Source of the DNA: an uncultured Streptomyces sp.
GTDB lineage: Bacteria; Actinomycetota; Actinomycetes; Streptomycetales; Streptomycetaceae
Assembly (NCBI GenBank): GCA_946480485.1
Contig: CAMLJW010000181.1
Coordinates: forward strand, 1 to 9,682
Direction: 5' to 3'
DNA: 9,682 bases
This document shows, piece after piece, positions 1 through 5,985 of the stretch (its first letter is position 1; every line of letters begins with the position of its first letter). Position numbers and translations under genes: made by a program. The notes beneath the pieces were generated by a model. That model was given only the letters and a program-made list of their open reading frames with translations, was not told where the DNA came from and searched no databases.

Positions 1-143
1 CCACTCCCCCACGATCCACTCCTCAGCCCGAGACGGACTCCTGCTGCCGAGGGCCGGCGAGTGGCGTACTGGTGCGTGCCCATGGGCCTCACTCCTCGCT
101 CTGCGTACCTCCCTGATCTCCCATCCCCTGAGAGGACACCTCC
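1..143. other. Upstream region of the ABC importer operon
   Basis: No coding region could be supported here. Reading frames are open in places because of the high GC content, but none resembles a protein I recognise. The last bases carry the GAGAGGA ribosome binding site (about 130-136) of the following GTG-started lipoprotein gene. I saw no convincing -35/-10 pair and no short cysteine/arginine-rich leader peptide of the sort that precedes some actinomycete sulfur genes. The 3' end of an upstream gene could lie in this stretch, but I cannot identify it. Confidence 0.35.
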
Positions 144-1250
144 GTGTCTGCCGCAAGACCGCTCACCACCCTGCGCACCATCGCCGTCATAGCGGCGCTC
201 CCCCTCCTGCTGACCGCCTGCGGATACGGATCCGAGTCCACCGATGACGGCAAGCAGAACCAGGTCGCGGCGGACGCCAAGAAGCTCTCCGCCGACGAAG
301 TGAAGATCGGCTACTTCCCCAACCTCACGCATGCCGCCGCTCTGGTGGGCGTCCAAGAGGGCCTGCTCCAGAAGGAGCTCGGCGGTACCACGATCAAGGC
401 GTCGACCTTCGACGCCGGTCCCTCCGAGATCGAGGCGCTGAACGCCGGGTCCATCGACATCGGCTGGATCGGCCCCTCCCCAGCCATCAACGGCTACACC
501 AAGTCCGACGGCAAGAACCTGCGCATCATCGGCGGTTCCGCCTCCGGCGGCGTGAAGCTCGTCGTCAACCCGGACAAAATCAAGTCACTCAAGGACGTCA
601 AGGGCAAGAAGATCGCCACACCGCAGCTCGGCAACACGCAGGACGTGGCGTTCCTCAACTGGATCGCGGAGCAAGGCTGGAAGGTCGATGCCGAGAGCGG
701 TAAGGGCGACGTCTCCGTCGTCCGTACCGACAACAAGATCACCCCGGACGCCTACAAGTCCGGCTCCATCGACGGCGCCTGGGTGCCGGAGCCGACCGCG
801 TCCAAGCTGGTCTCCGAGGGCGGCAAGGTCCTGCTCGACGAGTCGACGCTGTGGCCCGACAAGAAGTTCGTGATCACCAACATCATCGTGTCGCAGAAGT
901 TCCTGAAGGACCACCCCGACGTCGTCGAGGCCGTACTGCGCGGCTCCGTGAAGACGAACGAGTGGATCAACGCCAACCCGGAGAAGGCGAAGGCGTCCGC
1001 CAACGCGGCGCTGAAGCAGCTGTCGGGCAAGGAGCTGCCCGCCGAGGTCATCGACCCGGCCTGGAAGTCCGTCACCTTCCTCGACGACCCGCTGGCCGCC
1101 ACCCTCAACACCGAGGCCGAGCACGCCGTCAAGGCCGGCCTGCTGGAGAAGCCCAACCTGAAGGGCATCTACGACCTCACGCTCCTCAACAAGGTCCTCA
1201 AGGCCGAAGGCAAGGACGAAGTCGACGACGCCGGCCTCGGCGCCGAGTAA
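144..1250 (+). CDS. ssuA: ABC transporter substrate-binding lipoprotein, sulfonate/taurine/nitrate type (SsuA-like)
   Basis: This is the extracytoplasmic binding protein of the importer encoded here together with the next two genes. It would capture the substrate outside the membrane and hand it to the permease. The 368-residue product starts at a GTG, placed 7 nt after an AGAGGA ribosome binding site. A basic N-terminus and hydrophobic stretch lead to an LTAC lipobox with the lipidated Cys at residue 26, so the mature protein is membrane-anchored. The segment from about residue 52 (VKIGYFPNLTHAAALVG) and the later ALNAGSIDIGWIGPSPAING stretch are typical of the SsuA/TauA/NrtA periplasmic-binding fold. 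The length is a little above the usual 310-340 because of the lipoprotein leader. The family assignment is firm. The exact ligand is inferred: aliphatic sulfonates are most likely, with taurine, nitrate or another small anion possible. Confidence 0.88.
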   Translation: MSAARPLTTLRTIAVIAALPLLLTACGYGSESTDDGKQNQVAADAKKLSADEVKIGYFPNLTHAAALVGVQEGLLQKELGGTTIKASTFDAGPSEIEALNAGSIDIGWIGPSPAINGYTKSDGKNLRIIGGSASGGVKLVVNPDKIKSLKDVKGKKIATPQLGNTQDVAFLNWIAEQGWKVDAESGKGDVSVVRTDNKITPDAYKSGSIDGAWVPEPTASKLVSEGGKVLLDESTLWPDKKFVITNIIVSQKFLKDHPDVVEAVLRGSVKTNEWINANPEKAKASANAALKQLSGKELPAEVIDPAWKSVTFLDDPLAATLNTEAEHAVKAGLLEKPNLKGIYDLTLLNKVLKAEGKDEVDDAGLGAE

Positions 1251-1275
1251 CGACAACCAGACCCGATGACTTCCC

Positions 1276-1284
1276 AGGAGGTGA
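1276..1284 (+). promoter_or_regulatory. Ribosome binding site fixing the ATPase start
   Basis: AGGAGGTGA is an almost full complement of the 16S rRNA 3' end and sits 5 nt before the ATG at 1290. It decides the start of the ATPase gene. An in-frame ATG at 1266 lies upstream of this site and would place the ribosome binding site inside the gene. Confidence 0.9.
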
Positions 1285-1289
1285 CGACC

Positions 1290-2087
1290 ATGGCCACCAC
1301 GCTTACCAAGGCCCCCGAGGACGCCACGGCGGCGACGCACGCCGCCCGTATCGAGCACGTCTCGAAGTCCTTCCCCGCTCCGGGCACGCCCGGCGGACAG
1401 CAACTCGTGCTGGACGACATCACGCTCGATGTCGCACCCGGCGAGTTCGTCACCCTCCTGGGGGCCTCCGGCTGCGGCAAATCGACGCTCCTCAACCTGG
1501 TCGCGGGCCTGGACCTGCCGTCCGCCGGCTCGATCGCCACGGACGGCCGGCCCGCCCTGATGTTCCAGGAGCACGCCCTGTTCCCGTGGCTGACCGCGGG
1601 CAAGAACATCGAACTCGCACTGAAGCTGCGCGGAGTCGCGGGGCCGGAGCGCCGCACCGAGGCGGAACGGCTGCTGGAACTCGTACGGCTGCAGGGCGCG
1701 CACCGCAAGCGGGTGCACGAACTCTCGGGCGGCATGCGCCAGCGCGTGGCGCTGGCCCGTGCCCTGGCCCAGGACAGCCGGCTGCTGCTGATGGACGAGC
1801 CGTTCGCCGCGCTGGACGCGATCACCCGTGACGTCCTGCACGACGAGCTGACCCGCATCTGGAGCGAGACGGGGCGGTCGGTGCTGTTCGTGACACACAA
1901 CGTGCGTGAGGCAGTGCGGCTGGCTCAGCGGGTGGTACTGCTGTCCTCGCGGCCGGGGCGGATCGCCCGGGAGTGGACGGTCGGCATTCCGCAGCCGCGC
2001 CGCATCGAGGACAGCGCGGTCGCCGAGCTGTCCGTCGAGATCACCGAAGAACTGCGTGGGGAGATCCGCCGCCATGGCCAGCACTGA
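1290..2087 (+). CDS. ssuB: ABC transporter ATP-binding protein (SsuB/TauB-like)
   Basis: The 265-residue cytoplasmic ATPase would drive the sulfonate-type importer. All nucleotide-binding motifs are intact. Walker A is GASGCGKS at residues 58-65, the Q-loop Gln is at 93, the signature LSGGM at 145-149, Walker B LLLMDEP at 165-171, and the switch His (VTHN) at 203. The sequence MFQEHALFPWLT after the Q-loop, and the VTHNVREAVRLAQRVVLLS stretch, are typical of the SsuB/TauB/NrtD group. The start is the ATG after a strong AGGAGGTGA site. The gene begins 39 nt after the lipoprotein stop, and its last 14 nt overlap the permease gene, so the three are almost certainly one operon with coupled translation. 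The family is clear. The substrate cannot be read from the ATPase. Confidence 0.92.
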   Translation: MATTLTKAPEDATAATHAARIEHVSKSFPAPGTPGGQQLVLDDITLDVAPGEFVTLLGASGCGKSTLLNLVAGLDLPSAGSIATDGRPALMFQEHALFPWLTAGKNIELALKLRGVAGPERRTEAERLLELVRLQGAHRKRVHELSGGMRQRVALARALAQDSRLLLMDEPFAALDAITRDVLHDELTRIWSETGRSVLFVTHNVREAVRLAQRVVLLSSRPGRIAREWTVGIPQPRRIEDSAVAELSVEITEELRGEIRRHGQH

Positions 2088-3000
2088 CACCGCCGTCGAC
2101 AACGAGAAGGACGGCTCCCCGGCAGCCGAACAGCCCCGGGACTCGCAGGATTTGGCGGGACTGGAGGCCGGGCTCGACGCTCTGGACTCGGTGCAGGTCG
2201 GCCGTCCGCCGCTGCGCGAGACCCTGATACACAAAGTGCTGCCGCCCATCGTGGCCGTCGCCCTGGTGCTGGTGGTCTGGCAGCTGCTGGTGTGGGCCAA
2301 GGTCGTCCCGGACTATAAGCTGCCCGCGCCATCCGCGGTGTGGGGCGAGGTGCGCGGTGCCTGGCTCCAGGGCACGCTGATCGACTACATCTGGACCAGC
2401 GTCTCGCGCGGTCTGCTCGGCTTCGTGATGGCGCTCGCCATGGGTACGCCGCTCGGCCTGCTGGTCGCCCGCGTGGGGTTCGTCCGGGCCGCCATCGGCC
2501 CCATCCTGTCCGGTCTGCAGTCGCTGCCGTCGGTGGCCTGGGTGCCGCCCACCGTGATCTGGCTGGGCCTGAACGACTCGATGATGTACGCCGTGATCCT
2601 GCTCGGCGCGGTCCCGTCCATCGCCAACGGCCTTGTCGCGGGCATCGACCAGATCCCGCCGCTGTTCCTGCGCGCCGGGCGGACCCTGGGCGCCTTCGGC
2701 CTGCGCGGCGCCTGGCACATCGTGATGCCCGGGGCGCTCCCCGGCTATCTCGCCGGACTCAAGCAGGGCTGGGCCTTCTCCTGGCGCTCGCTGATGGCCG
2801 CCGAGATCATCGCCTCCTCGCCCGATCTCGGCGTCGGTCTCGGCCAGTTGCTGGAGAACGGGCGCAACAACGCCAGCATGCCGCAGGTGTTCCTGGCCGT
2901 CTTTCTCATCCTGCTCGTCGGCATCGCCATCGACCTGCTGATCTTCAGCCCGCTGGAACGGCGGGTGCTGCGCAGCCGGGGCCTGCTGGTCACCCGCTGA
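2074..3000 (+). CDS. ssuC: ABC transporter permease (SsuC/TauC-like)
   Basis: This 308-residue integral membrane protein forms the channel of the importer. The ATG lies inside the end of the ATPase gene (14-nt overlap), 10 nt after a GGGGAG site, which suggests translational coupling. About six hydrophobic helices can be seen, from about residue 55 to 293. LQSLPSVAWVPPTVIWLG (148-165) matches a conserved stretch of the SsuC/TauC/NrtB permeases. RAGRTLGAFGLRGAWHIVMP (200-219) is the cytoplasmic EAA-type loop that docks on the ATPase. The first 45 or so residues are hydrophilic, rich in Asp, Glu and Ser, and longer than the short N-terminus seen in Escherichia coli SsuC. Such extensions are common in actinomycetes. 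This is the last gene of the operon. The next gene runs in the opposite direction. Confidence 0.92.
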   Translation: MASTDTAVDNEKDGSPAAEQPRDSQDLAGLEAGLDALDSVQVGRPPLRETLIHKVLPPIVAVALVLVVWQLLVWAKVVPDYKLPAPSAVWGEVRGAWLQGTLIDYIWTSVSRGLLGFVMALAMGTPLGLLVARVGFVRAAIGPILSGLQSLPSVAWVPPTVIWLGLNDSMMYAVILLGAVPSIANGLVAGIDQIPPLFLRAGRTLGAFGLRGAWHIVMPGALPGYLAGLKQGWAFSWRSLMAAEIIASSPDLGVGLGQLLENGRNNASMPQVFLAVFLILLVGIAIDLLIFSPLERRVLRSRGLLVTR

Positions 3001-3169
3001 ACGAGCGGATCGCGATCGTCATCGGGTGCACGCCCACCAGCCCGGCACCGGCACACCCGCGCACGGCACCGGCCCGGCAGAGGCATCGCCACAGCCGAGC
3101 CGGTGCTGCTGTGTGCGGAATGGGAGGCCCCGTCCGCCGCAGGCGAGCCTGGTCGGCAGCACCTGACCA
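3001..3169. terminator. Convergent spacer with GC-rich repeats; possible weak terminator
   Basis: This spacer separates the stop codons of the permease (+) and the antiporter (-), so transcription from both sides should end here. A GGCACCGGC repeat occurs at 3044-3052 and 3065-3073. The second copy can pair with GCCGGTGC at 3099-3106 to give an 8-bp GC-only stem with a 25-nt loop. There is no T-run, as is common in Streptomyces, and the loop is long, so the call is tentative. Confidence 0.3.
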
Positions 3170-4552
3170 TCAGAGGACCGCTTCCGGTGGGTTTGAGCCC
3201 CGAACGGGAGCCCTATGAACTCGTCCAGTGTCAGTAGAGGCTGAGACGAAGTGCGGATGACGGGCGATGTCTTTGGCTTCCATGTACGTCGTGAGTGCCG
3301 GGTCCGCGGTGGGAGTGCCAAAACTCACGACCTGACTCCTCTGGCCGGCGAGGCGTTTCGCGCGGGCGTTGGCGGATGCGGAGACCGGTGCCGGCGCGGT
3401 GGACCGCCGGGTGAGGCGGCGGGCCAGCGGCTCGGTGTAGCGGGCGGTGAGCGGGCCGACGATGACGAGGATCAGTACGTAGGCGGTGGCCAGTGGCCCG
3501 ATGCGGGGCTCGACACCGACGGCGAGGCCGGCGATGACGATGGAGAACTCACCGCGGGCGACGAGGGTGCCGCCGGCTCGCCAGCGGCCCGCGCCCTGGA
3601 TTCCCGCGCGGCGGGCGGCGTACCAGCCGGTGGCGATCTTCGTAAGGGCGGTGACGATGGCGAGCAGGAGCGCGGGCACAAGGACGGGCGGGATGTCGGC
3701 GGGGTCTGTGGACAAGCCGAAGAAGACGAAGAAGACGGCGGCGAACAGGTCCCGCAGCGGGGTGAGGAGATTGCTGGCGCCTTCGGCGACCTCGCCGGAC
3801 AGGGCGATGCCGACGAGGAACGCGCCGACAGCGGCGGAGACTTGGAGTTCCTGCGCGAGGCCGGCGACGAGGAGGGTGAGGCCGAGGACGACCAGCAGGA
3901 GCATTTCCGCGGTGTCGGAGGAGACCGCGCGGCTGATCAGCCGTCCGTGGCGCAGTGCGACGTAGAGGACGGCGCCGACCGTTCCCAAGGAGATCAGCAG
4001 GGTGACGGTGCCGCCGGCCAGGCTGACTCCGGCGAGCAGGGCGGTGAGGATCGGCAGGTAGAGCGCCATGGCGAGGTCCTCGATGACGAGGACGCCGAGG
4101 ACGATGGGGGTTTCGCGGTTGCCGAGCCGGCGCAGGTCGCCGAGGACCTTGGCGATGACGCCGGAGGAGGAGATCCAGGTGACGCCGGCCAGCGCGACGG
4201 CGGCCACCGGCCCCCAGCCCAGGAGCAGTGCCGCGATGGCGCCGGGCACCGCGTTGAGGACGAAGTCGACCGCGCCGGAGGGATATTGGGTCTTGAGGTT
4301 GGTGACGAGTTCGGAGGCGCTGTACTCCAGGCCGAGCAGGAGCAGCAGGAGTACGACGCCGATCTCGGCGCCGGTGGCGACGAACTCCTCGCTGGCTTGG
4401 AGCGGGAGGATGCCGCCGTGGCCGAAGGCGAGTCCGGCCAGGAGGTAGAGGGGTATGGGCGAGAAGCCCACCCGTCCGGCGAGGCGGCCCAGCAGGCCCA
4501 GGGCGAGGATGATCGCTCCGAGTTCGATGAGCATGGCGGTGGTGTTGTGCAC
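3170..4552 (-). CDS. CPA2-family cation:proton antiporter (KefB/KhtU-type membrane protein)
   Basis: The product is a 460-residue membrane transporter, probably exchanging K+ or Na+ for H+ in pH or stress homeostasis. The GTG start at 4552 is chosen because a GGAGGA site (4562-4567 on the complement) lies 9 nt upstream. An internal ATG at 4534 is the next option. About 12 hydrophobic helices fill residues 7-385. CPA2 hallmarks are visible: TWISSSGVIAKVL (125-137), the ion-site acidic pair in VIEDLA (156-161), FFVFFGL (274-280) and VARGEFSIVIAGLA (331-344). The roughly 75-residue polar tail after 385 shows no TrkA-N or RCK nucleotide-binding domain. A separate TrkA-C type regulatory subunit, often encoded directly upstream of such genes in actinomycetes, is not seen. 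The ion specificity is unknown. Confidence 0.88.
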   Translation of the reverse strand: MHNTTAMLIELGAIILALGLLGRLAGRVGFSPIPLYLLAGLAFGHGGILPLQASEEFVATGAEIGVVLLLLLLGLEYSASELVTNLKTQYPSGAVDFVLNAVPGAIAALLLGWGPVAAVALAGVTWISSSGVIAKVLGDLRRLGNRETPIVLGVLVIEDLAMALYLPILTALLAGVSLAGGTVTLLISLGTVGAVLYVALRHGRLISRAVSSDTAEMLLLVVLGLTLLVAGLAQELQVSAAVGAFLVGIALSGEVAEGASNLLTPLRDLFAAVFFVFFGLSTDPADIPPVLVPALLLAIVTALTKIATGWYAARRAGIQGAGRWRAGGTLVARGEFSIVIAGLAVGVEPRIGPLATAYVLILVIVGPLTARYTEPLARRLTRRSTAPAPVSASANARAKRLAGQRSQVVSFGTPTADPALTTYMEAKDIARHPHFVSASTDTGRVHRAPVRGSNPPEAVL

Positions 4553-4561
4553 GGGCGTCGG

Positions 4562-4567
4562 TCCTCC
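4562..4567 (-). promoter_or_regulatory. Ribosome binding site of the antiporter gene
   Basis: GGAGGA on the - strand lies 9 nt before the GTG at 4552. This favours that start over the ATG at 4534 and over more distant upstream in-frame codons. Confidence 0.7.
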
Positions 4568-4722
4568 GGTTCGGTGACGGCGTCTGTGCCTTTGTGGCAA
4601 CGGGCGGCGAGTGGGCGCTGCCGGGTGGGGTCGGCGATGCGGCCGGGCGTACGGGAACGCTCGGTCAGGCCGGGTGAGGCATGACCGGGTCGGTGTCAGT
4701 GCGGGCGTGACCGACAGGCAGG

Positions 4723-4752
4723 GGTCGGGCAGTGGCCGGCCACTGCCCGACC
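4723..4752. terminator. Perfect 30-bp palindrome, likely transcription terminator
   Basis: GGTCGGGCAGTGGCC (4723-4737) is followed with no spacer by its exact reverse complement (4738-4752). As RNA it would fold into a very stable GC-rich hairpin on either strand, with only the central bases unpaired. There is no T-run, which is usual for Streptomyces terminators. It lies downstream of the - strand small ORF at 4878-5021 and upstream of the antiporter gene, so it would insulate the antiporter from - strand read-through. A protein-binding palindrome is the alternative. Confidence 0.65.
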
Positions 4753-4775
4753 TGGCGGCATGGCGGCATGGCGCA
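4753..4775. repeat. Short tandem repeat TGGCGGCAT
   Basis: Two and a part copies of a 9-bp unit (TGGCGGCAT, TGGCGGCAT, TGGCGCA) follow the palindrome directly. No function is apparent. It fits non-coding, loosely constrained DNA. Confidence 0.4.
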
Positions 4776-4802
4776 GGTGGTCCCGGCCCGTCTAGCCGTA
4801 GA

Positions 4803-4826
4803 CCAGGCCGTCATCCGCCGGCCTGG
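4803..4826. terminator. Second GC-rich hairpin
   Basis: CCAGGCCG (4803-4810) pairs perfectly with CGGCCTGG (4819-4826) around an 8-nt loop. It stands 52 nt downstream of the stop of the - strand ORF at 4878-5021 and 50 bp from the larger palindrome. The pair could form a tandem terminator for a - strand transcript. In so GC-rich a genome an 8-bp stem alone would be weak evidence. Confidence 0.45.
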
Positions 4827-4877
4827 CGGGTGTGGATGCAGTCAGGGAACACCTGGCGTGTGCGTCGGACCGGGAGA

Positions 4878-5021
4878 TCAGACGCCGAGAAGGGCACGGT
4901 CCCCTTCAGGCACGCTGTCACGGGCGGTGTTGTCCATGCGCACAGCCCTGGCAGCCAACACGGGCAGGTGGCACGAGGCCCCGGTGGCGGGCAGGCCAGC
5001 GGCGTGGACAGGTCGATCCAT
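4878..5021 (-). CDS. Doubtful small ORF, 47 aa, unknown
   Basis: I do not recognise this product (starts MDRPVHAAGLPATGASC). The ATG at 5021, or an in-frame GTG two codons upstream, follows a purine-rich GGGGGGAAG stretch at good spacing. That site and the two hairpins downstream of the stop are the only arguments for it. The peptide has no membrane segment, signal or motif, and its single Cys and Pro/Ala-rich makeup are uninformative. It could be a real small protein, the tail of a decayed gene, or chance. Confidence 0.25.
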   Translation of the reverse strand: MDRPVHAAGLPATGASCHLPVLAARAVRMDNTARDSVPEGDRALLGV

Positions 5022-5089
5022 GTTCACTTCCCCCCATCGCACCGAGATCCGGAAGTGCCGGAAATGCAATCCCACAGAATGAGCCATCA

Positions 5090-5205
5090 GCCGCCCAATA
5101 GAGCGTGAAGGCTTGGTAAAGGAGTTTAGCGCACGACGAATTACACATAAGTAGCATTCAATTACATATCGACAGTAAAGGCATTGTTGATCACGGCAAT
5201 TCACC
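5090..5205. promoter_or_regulatory. AT-rich patch with 21-bp-spaced direct repeat
   Basis: This stretch is strikingly AT-rich against the GC-rich background. AATTACACAT (5139-5148) recurs as AATTACATAT (5160-5169), with the same start offset by 21 bp, which is two helical turns. This is the geometry of paired sites for a dimeric or cooperative DNA-binding protein. I could not assign a clear -35/-10 pair or the gene it would control. It may instead be a boundary of foreign or decayed DNA. Confidence 0.35.
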
Positions 5206-5272
5206 GAATGGGTGCGCGGGACTTGGCACTGCTCGGCCGAGGGCTGAGTTGTCGGCGGCAAACTGTGAGGCG

Positions 5273-5444
5273 TCATTCGGTCCGTGCCGGGGTGGTGGCC
5301 TCCGGCTCGGGGGCGCCGTGTTCGCCGAGCCAGCGGGCGAGTTTGACGCGGCGGCTGATGGCACGCAGGCGGCGCTCCGCGGCTTCCCGGGTCTGGGGGG
5401 TACGTGTAGTTGGGATACACCACGCCTCCCGGGCACTTCTTCAT
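5273..5444 (-). pseudogene. Small ORF broken by one extra C in a C6 run
   Basis: The ATG at 5444 opens a frame (MKKCPGGVVYPNYTYP) that loses sense at the CCCCCC run at 5395-5400. If the run had five Cs, the frame would join TREAAERRLRAISRRVKLAR and the following WLGEHGAPEPE, then stop at 5273, giving a 56-residue protein. The second part has strongly G/C-biased third codon positions and an amphipathic, Arg/Glu-rich helix followed by an acidic Pro-rich tail, as real genes here do. It has no start codon of its own. I do not recognise the family. The break may be a true mutation, a sequencing error in the homopolymer, or coincidence. No good ribosome binding site precedes the ATG at normal spacing (AGGAG lies about 20 nt away). 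Confidence 0.45.
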
Positions 5445-5668
5445 GACCTATGGCCTGCCGGACTCCTGACAGCGATCGCCGAGCGGAGCGTTGTTCCGGG
5501 ATCGGCGAGCGAACTATCCACACCGATTGAACTATTGCTCCGGCCCAAGCACAGTTGGCGCAATGAGTGCTGGTTCCTTTACAGGTGACTGGTCCCATAC
5601 CTGCTGGAGTGTGGCCTGATCCGTTTTCTGCGTAAGTGTGCACACCGAATGATCACAGCGATAAGCAC
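5445..5668. other. Non-coding stretch, lower GC
   Basis: No gene is supported. The sequence is less GC-rich than the neighbouring genes, and open frames crossing it lack the expected codon bias. A near-repeat, GATCGCCGAGCG (about 5474-5485) and GATCGGCGAGCG (about 5501-5512), differs at one base. It may hold the lost promoter of the small - strand ORF at 5444 or the eroded body of the thiamine-pyrophosphate enzyme gene to its right. Confidence 0.35.
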
Positions 5669-5765
5669 CGCGCCCGGCCCCGACGTCGCCGAACTCAGGG
5701 TTCCCCTTCGCCCGGTCGAACGCGCCCAGCAGCCCATTGATCCCGTCACCGGGATAGCCATTGGT
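5669..5765 (-). pseudogene. Relic of a thiamine-pyrophosphate-dependent enzyme (pyruvate oxidase-like), N-terminal piece
   Basis: On the - strand, 5762-5691 reads GYPGDGINGLLGAFDRAKG then NPEF. This is the N-terminal signature of the PoxB-like thiamine-pyrophosphate enzymes of actinomycetes, which usually continues into an RHEE motif holding the catalytic Glu. Here that part is missing. Directly after it, in a different frame, 5689-5669 reads ATSGPGA, a conserved piece normally found about 27 residues further on. The two are therefore joined by an out-of-frame internal deletion at about 5690. Beyond ATSGPGA the similarity ends, and the rest of the roughly 550-residue enzyme is absent. Residues before GYPGD (RLAWATSSRR) loosely resemble the usual lead-in. 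The catalytic Glu and cofactor-binding domains are gone, so this is non-functional. Recognition is from memory of the family motif. Confidence 0.8.
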
Positions 5766-5985
5766 GGCCCGGCGCGAGGAGGTCGCCCATGCCAAGCGGC
5801 GGGCGTTTGGCGACTGGGAGCCCGCCAGGTCACAGCGTTCCGCGCGGCGGCGGCCACCTCGCACGCCATCTCGACGTGGAACATTGAAGGTCCGCTGCCT
5901 CACCGGCCTCGTTTGCGGATTCTGGAAGCGGAGAGACCCTGGAAGGGCGACACATGTGACCGAGGGGGGCTCACCTGGGAGCGTC
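5766..5985. other. Leader region of the DUF2231 gene
   Basis: No intact gene is supported. The far N-terminus of the decayed thiamine-pyrophosphate enzyme may extend into it on the - strand, but similarity is not recognisable. On the + strand an in-frame GTG at 5956, preceded by GGAAGGG (5941-5947), is an alternative start for the DUF2231 protein that would add 10 residues. No promoter consensus was clear. Confidence 0.35.

Noticed and set aside
1266..1289. Upstream ATG for the ABC ATPase
   Set aside because: The strong AGGAGGTGA site lies downstream of it and at ideal distance from the ATG at 1290.
585..2300. Long - strand open frame across the ABC importer genes
   Set aside because: It is antisense to three genes with intact motifs, and its composition is that of a GC-skew shadow.
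3251..4684. Long + strand open frame across the antiporter gene
   Set aside because: It is Gly/Asp/Glu/Gln-rich with no family resemblance and is antisense to a clear 12-helix transporter. It is open only because of the GC-rich codon bias.
4611..5108. + strand open frames between the antiporter and the AT-rich patch
   Set aside because: They run through the 30-bp palindrome, are rich in Gly/Arg/His/Pro, and show no motif or good ribosome binding site.
5532..5660. - strand frame continuing from the thiamine-pyrophosphate enzyme relic to a stop at 5532
   Set aside because: After NPEF the frame no longer matches the enzyme, and its third codon positions are not GC-biased. It is chance read-through after the deletion.
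4553..5985. Insertion sequence or integrated element in the gene-poor zone
   Set aside because: No transposase or integrase fragment, terminal inverted repeats with target duplication, or tRNA-derived attachment site could be found. The perfect palindrome is too short and lacks flanking element genes.
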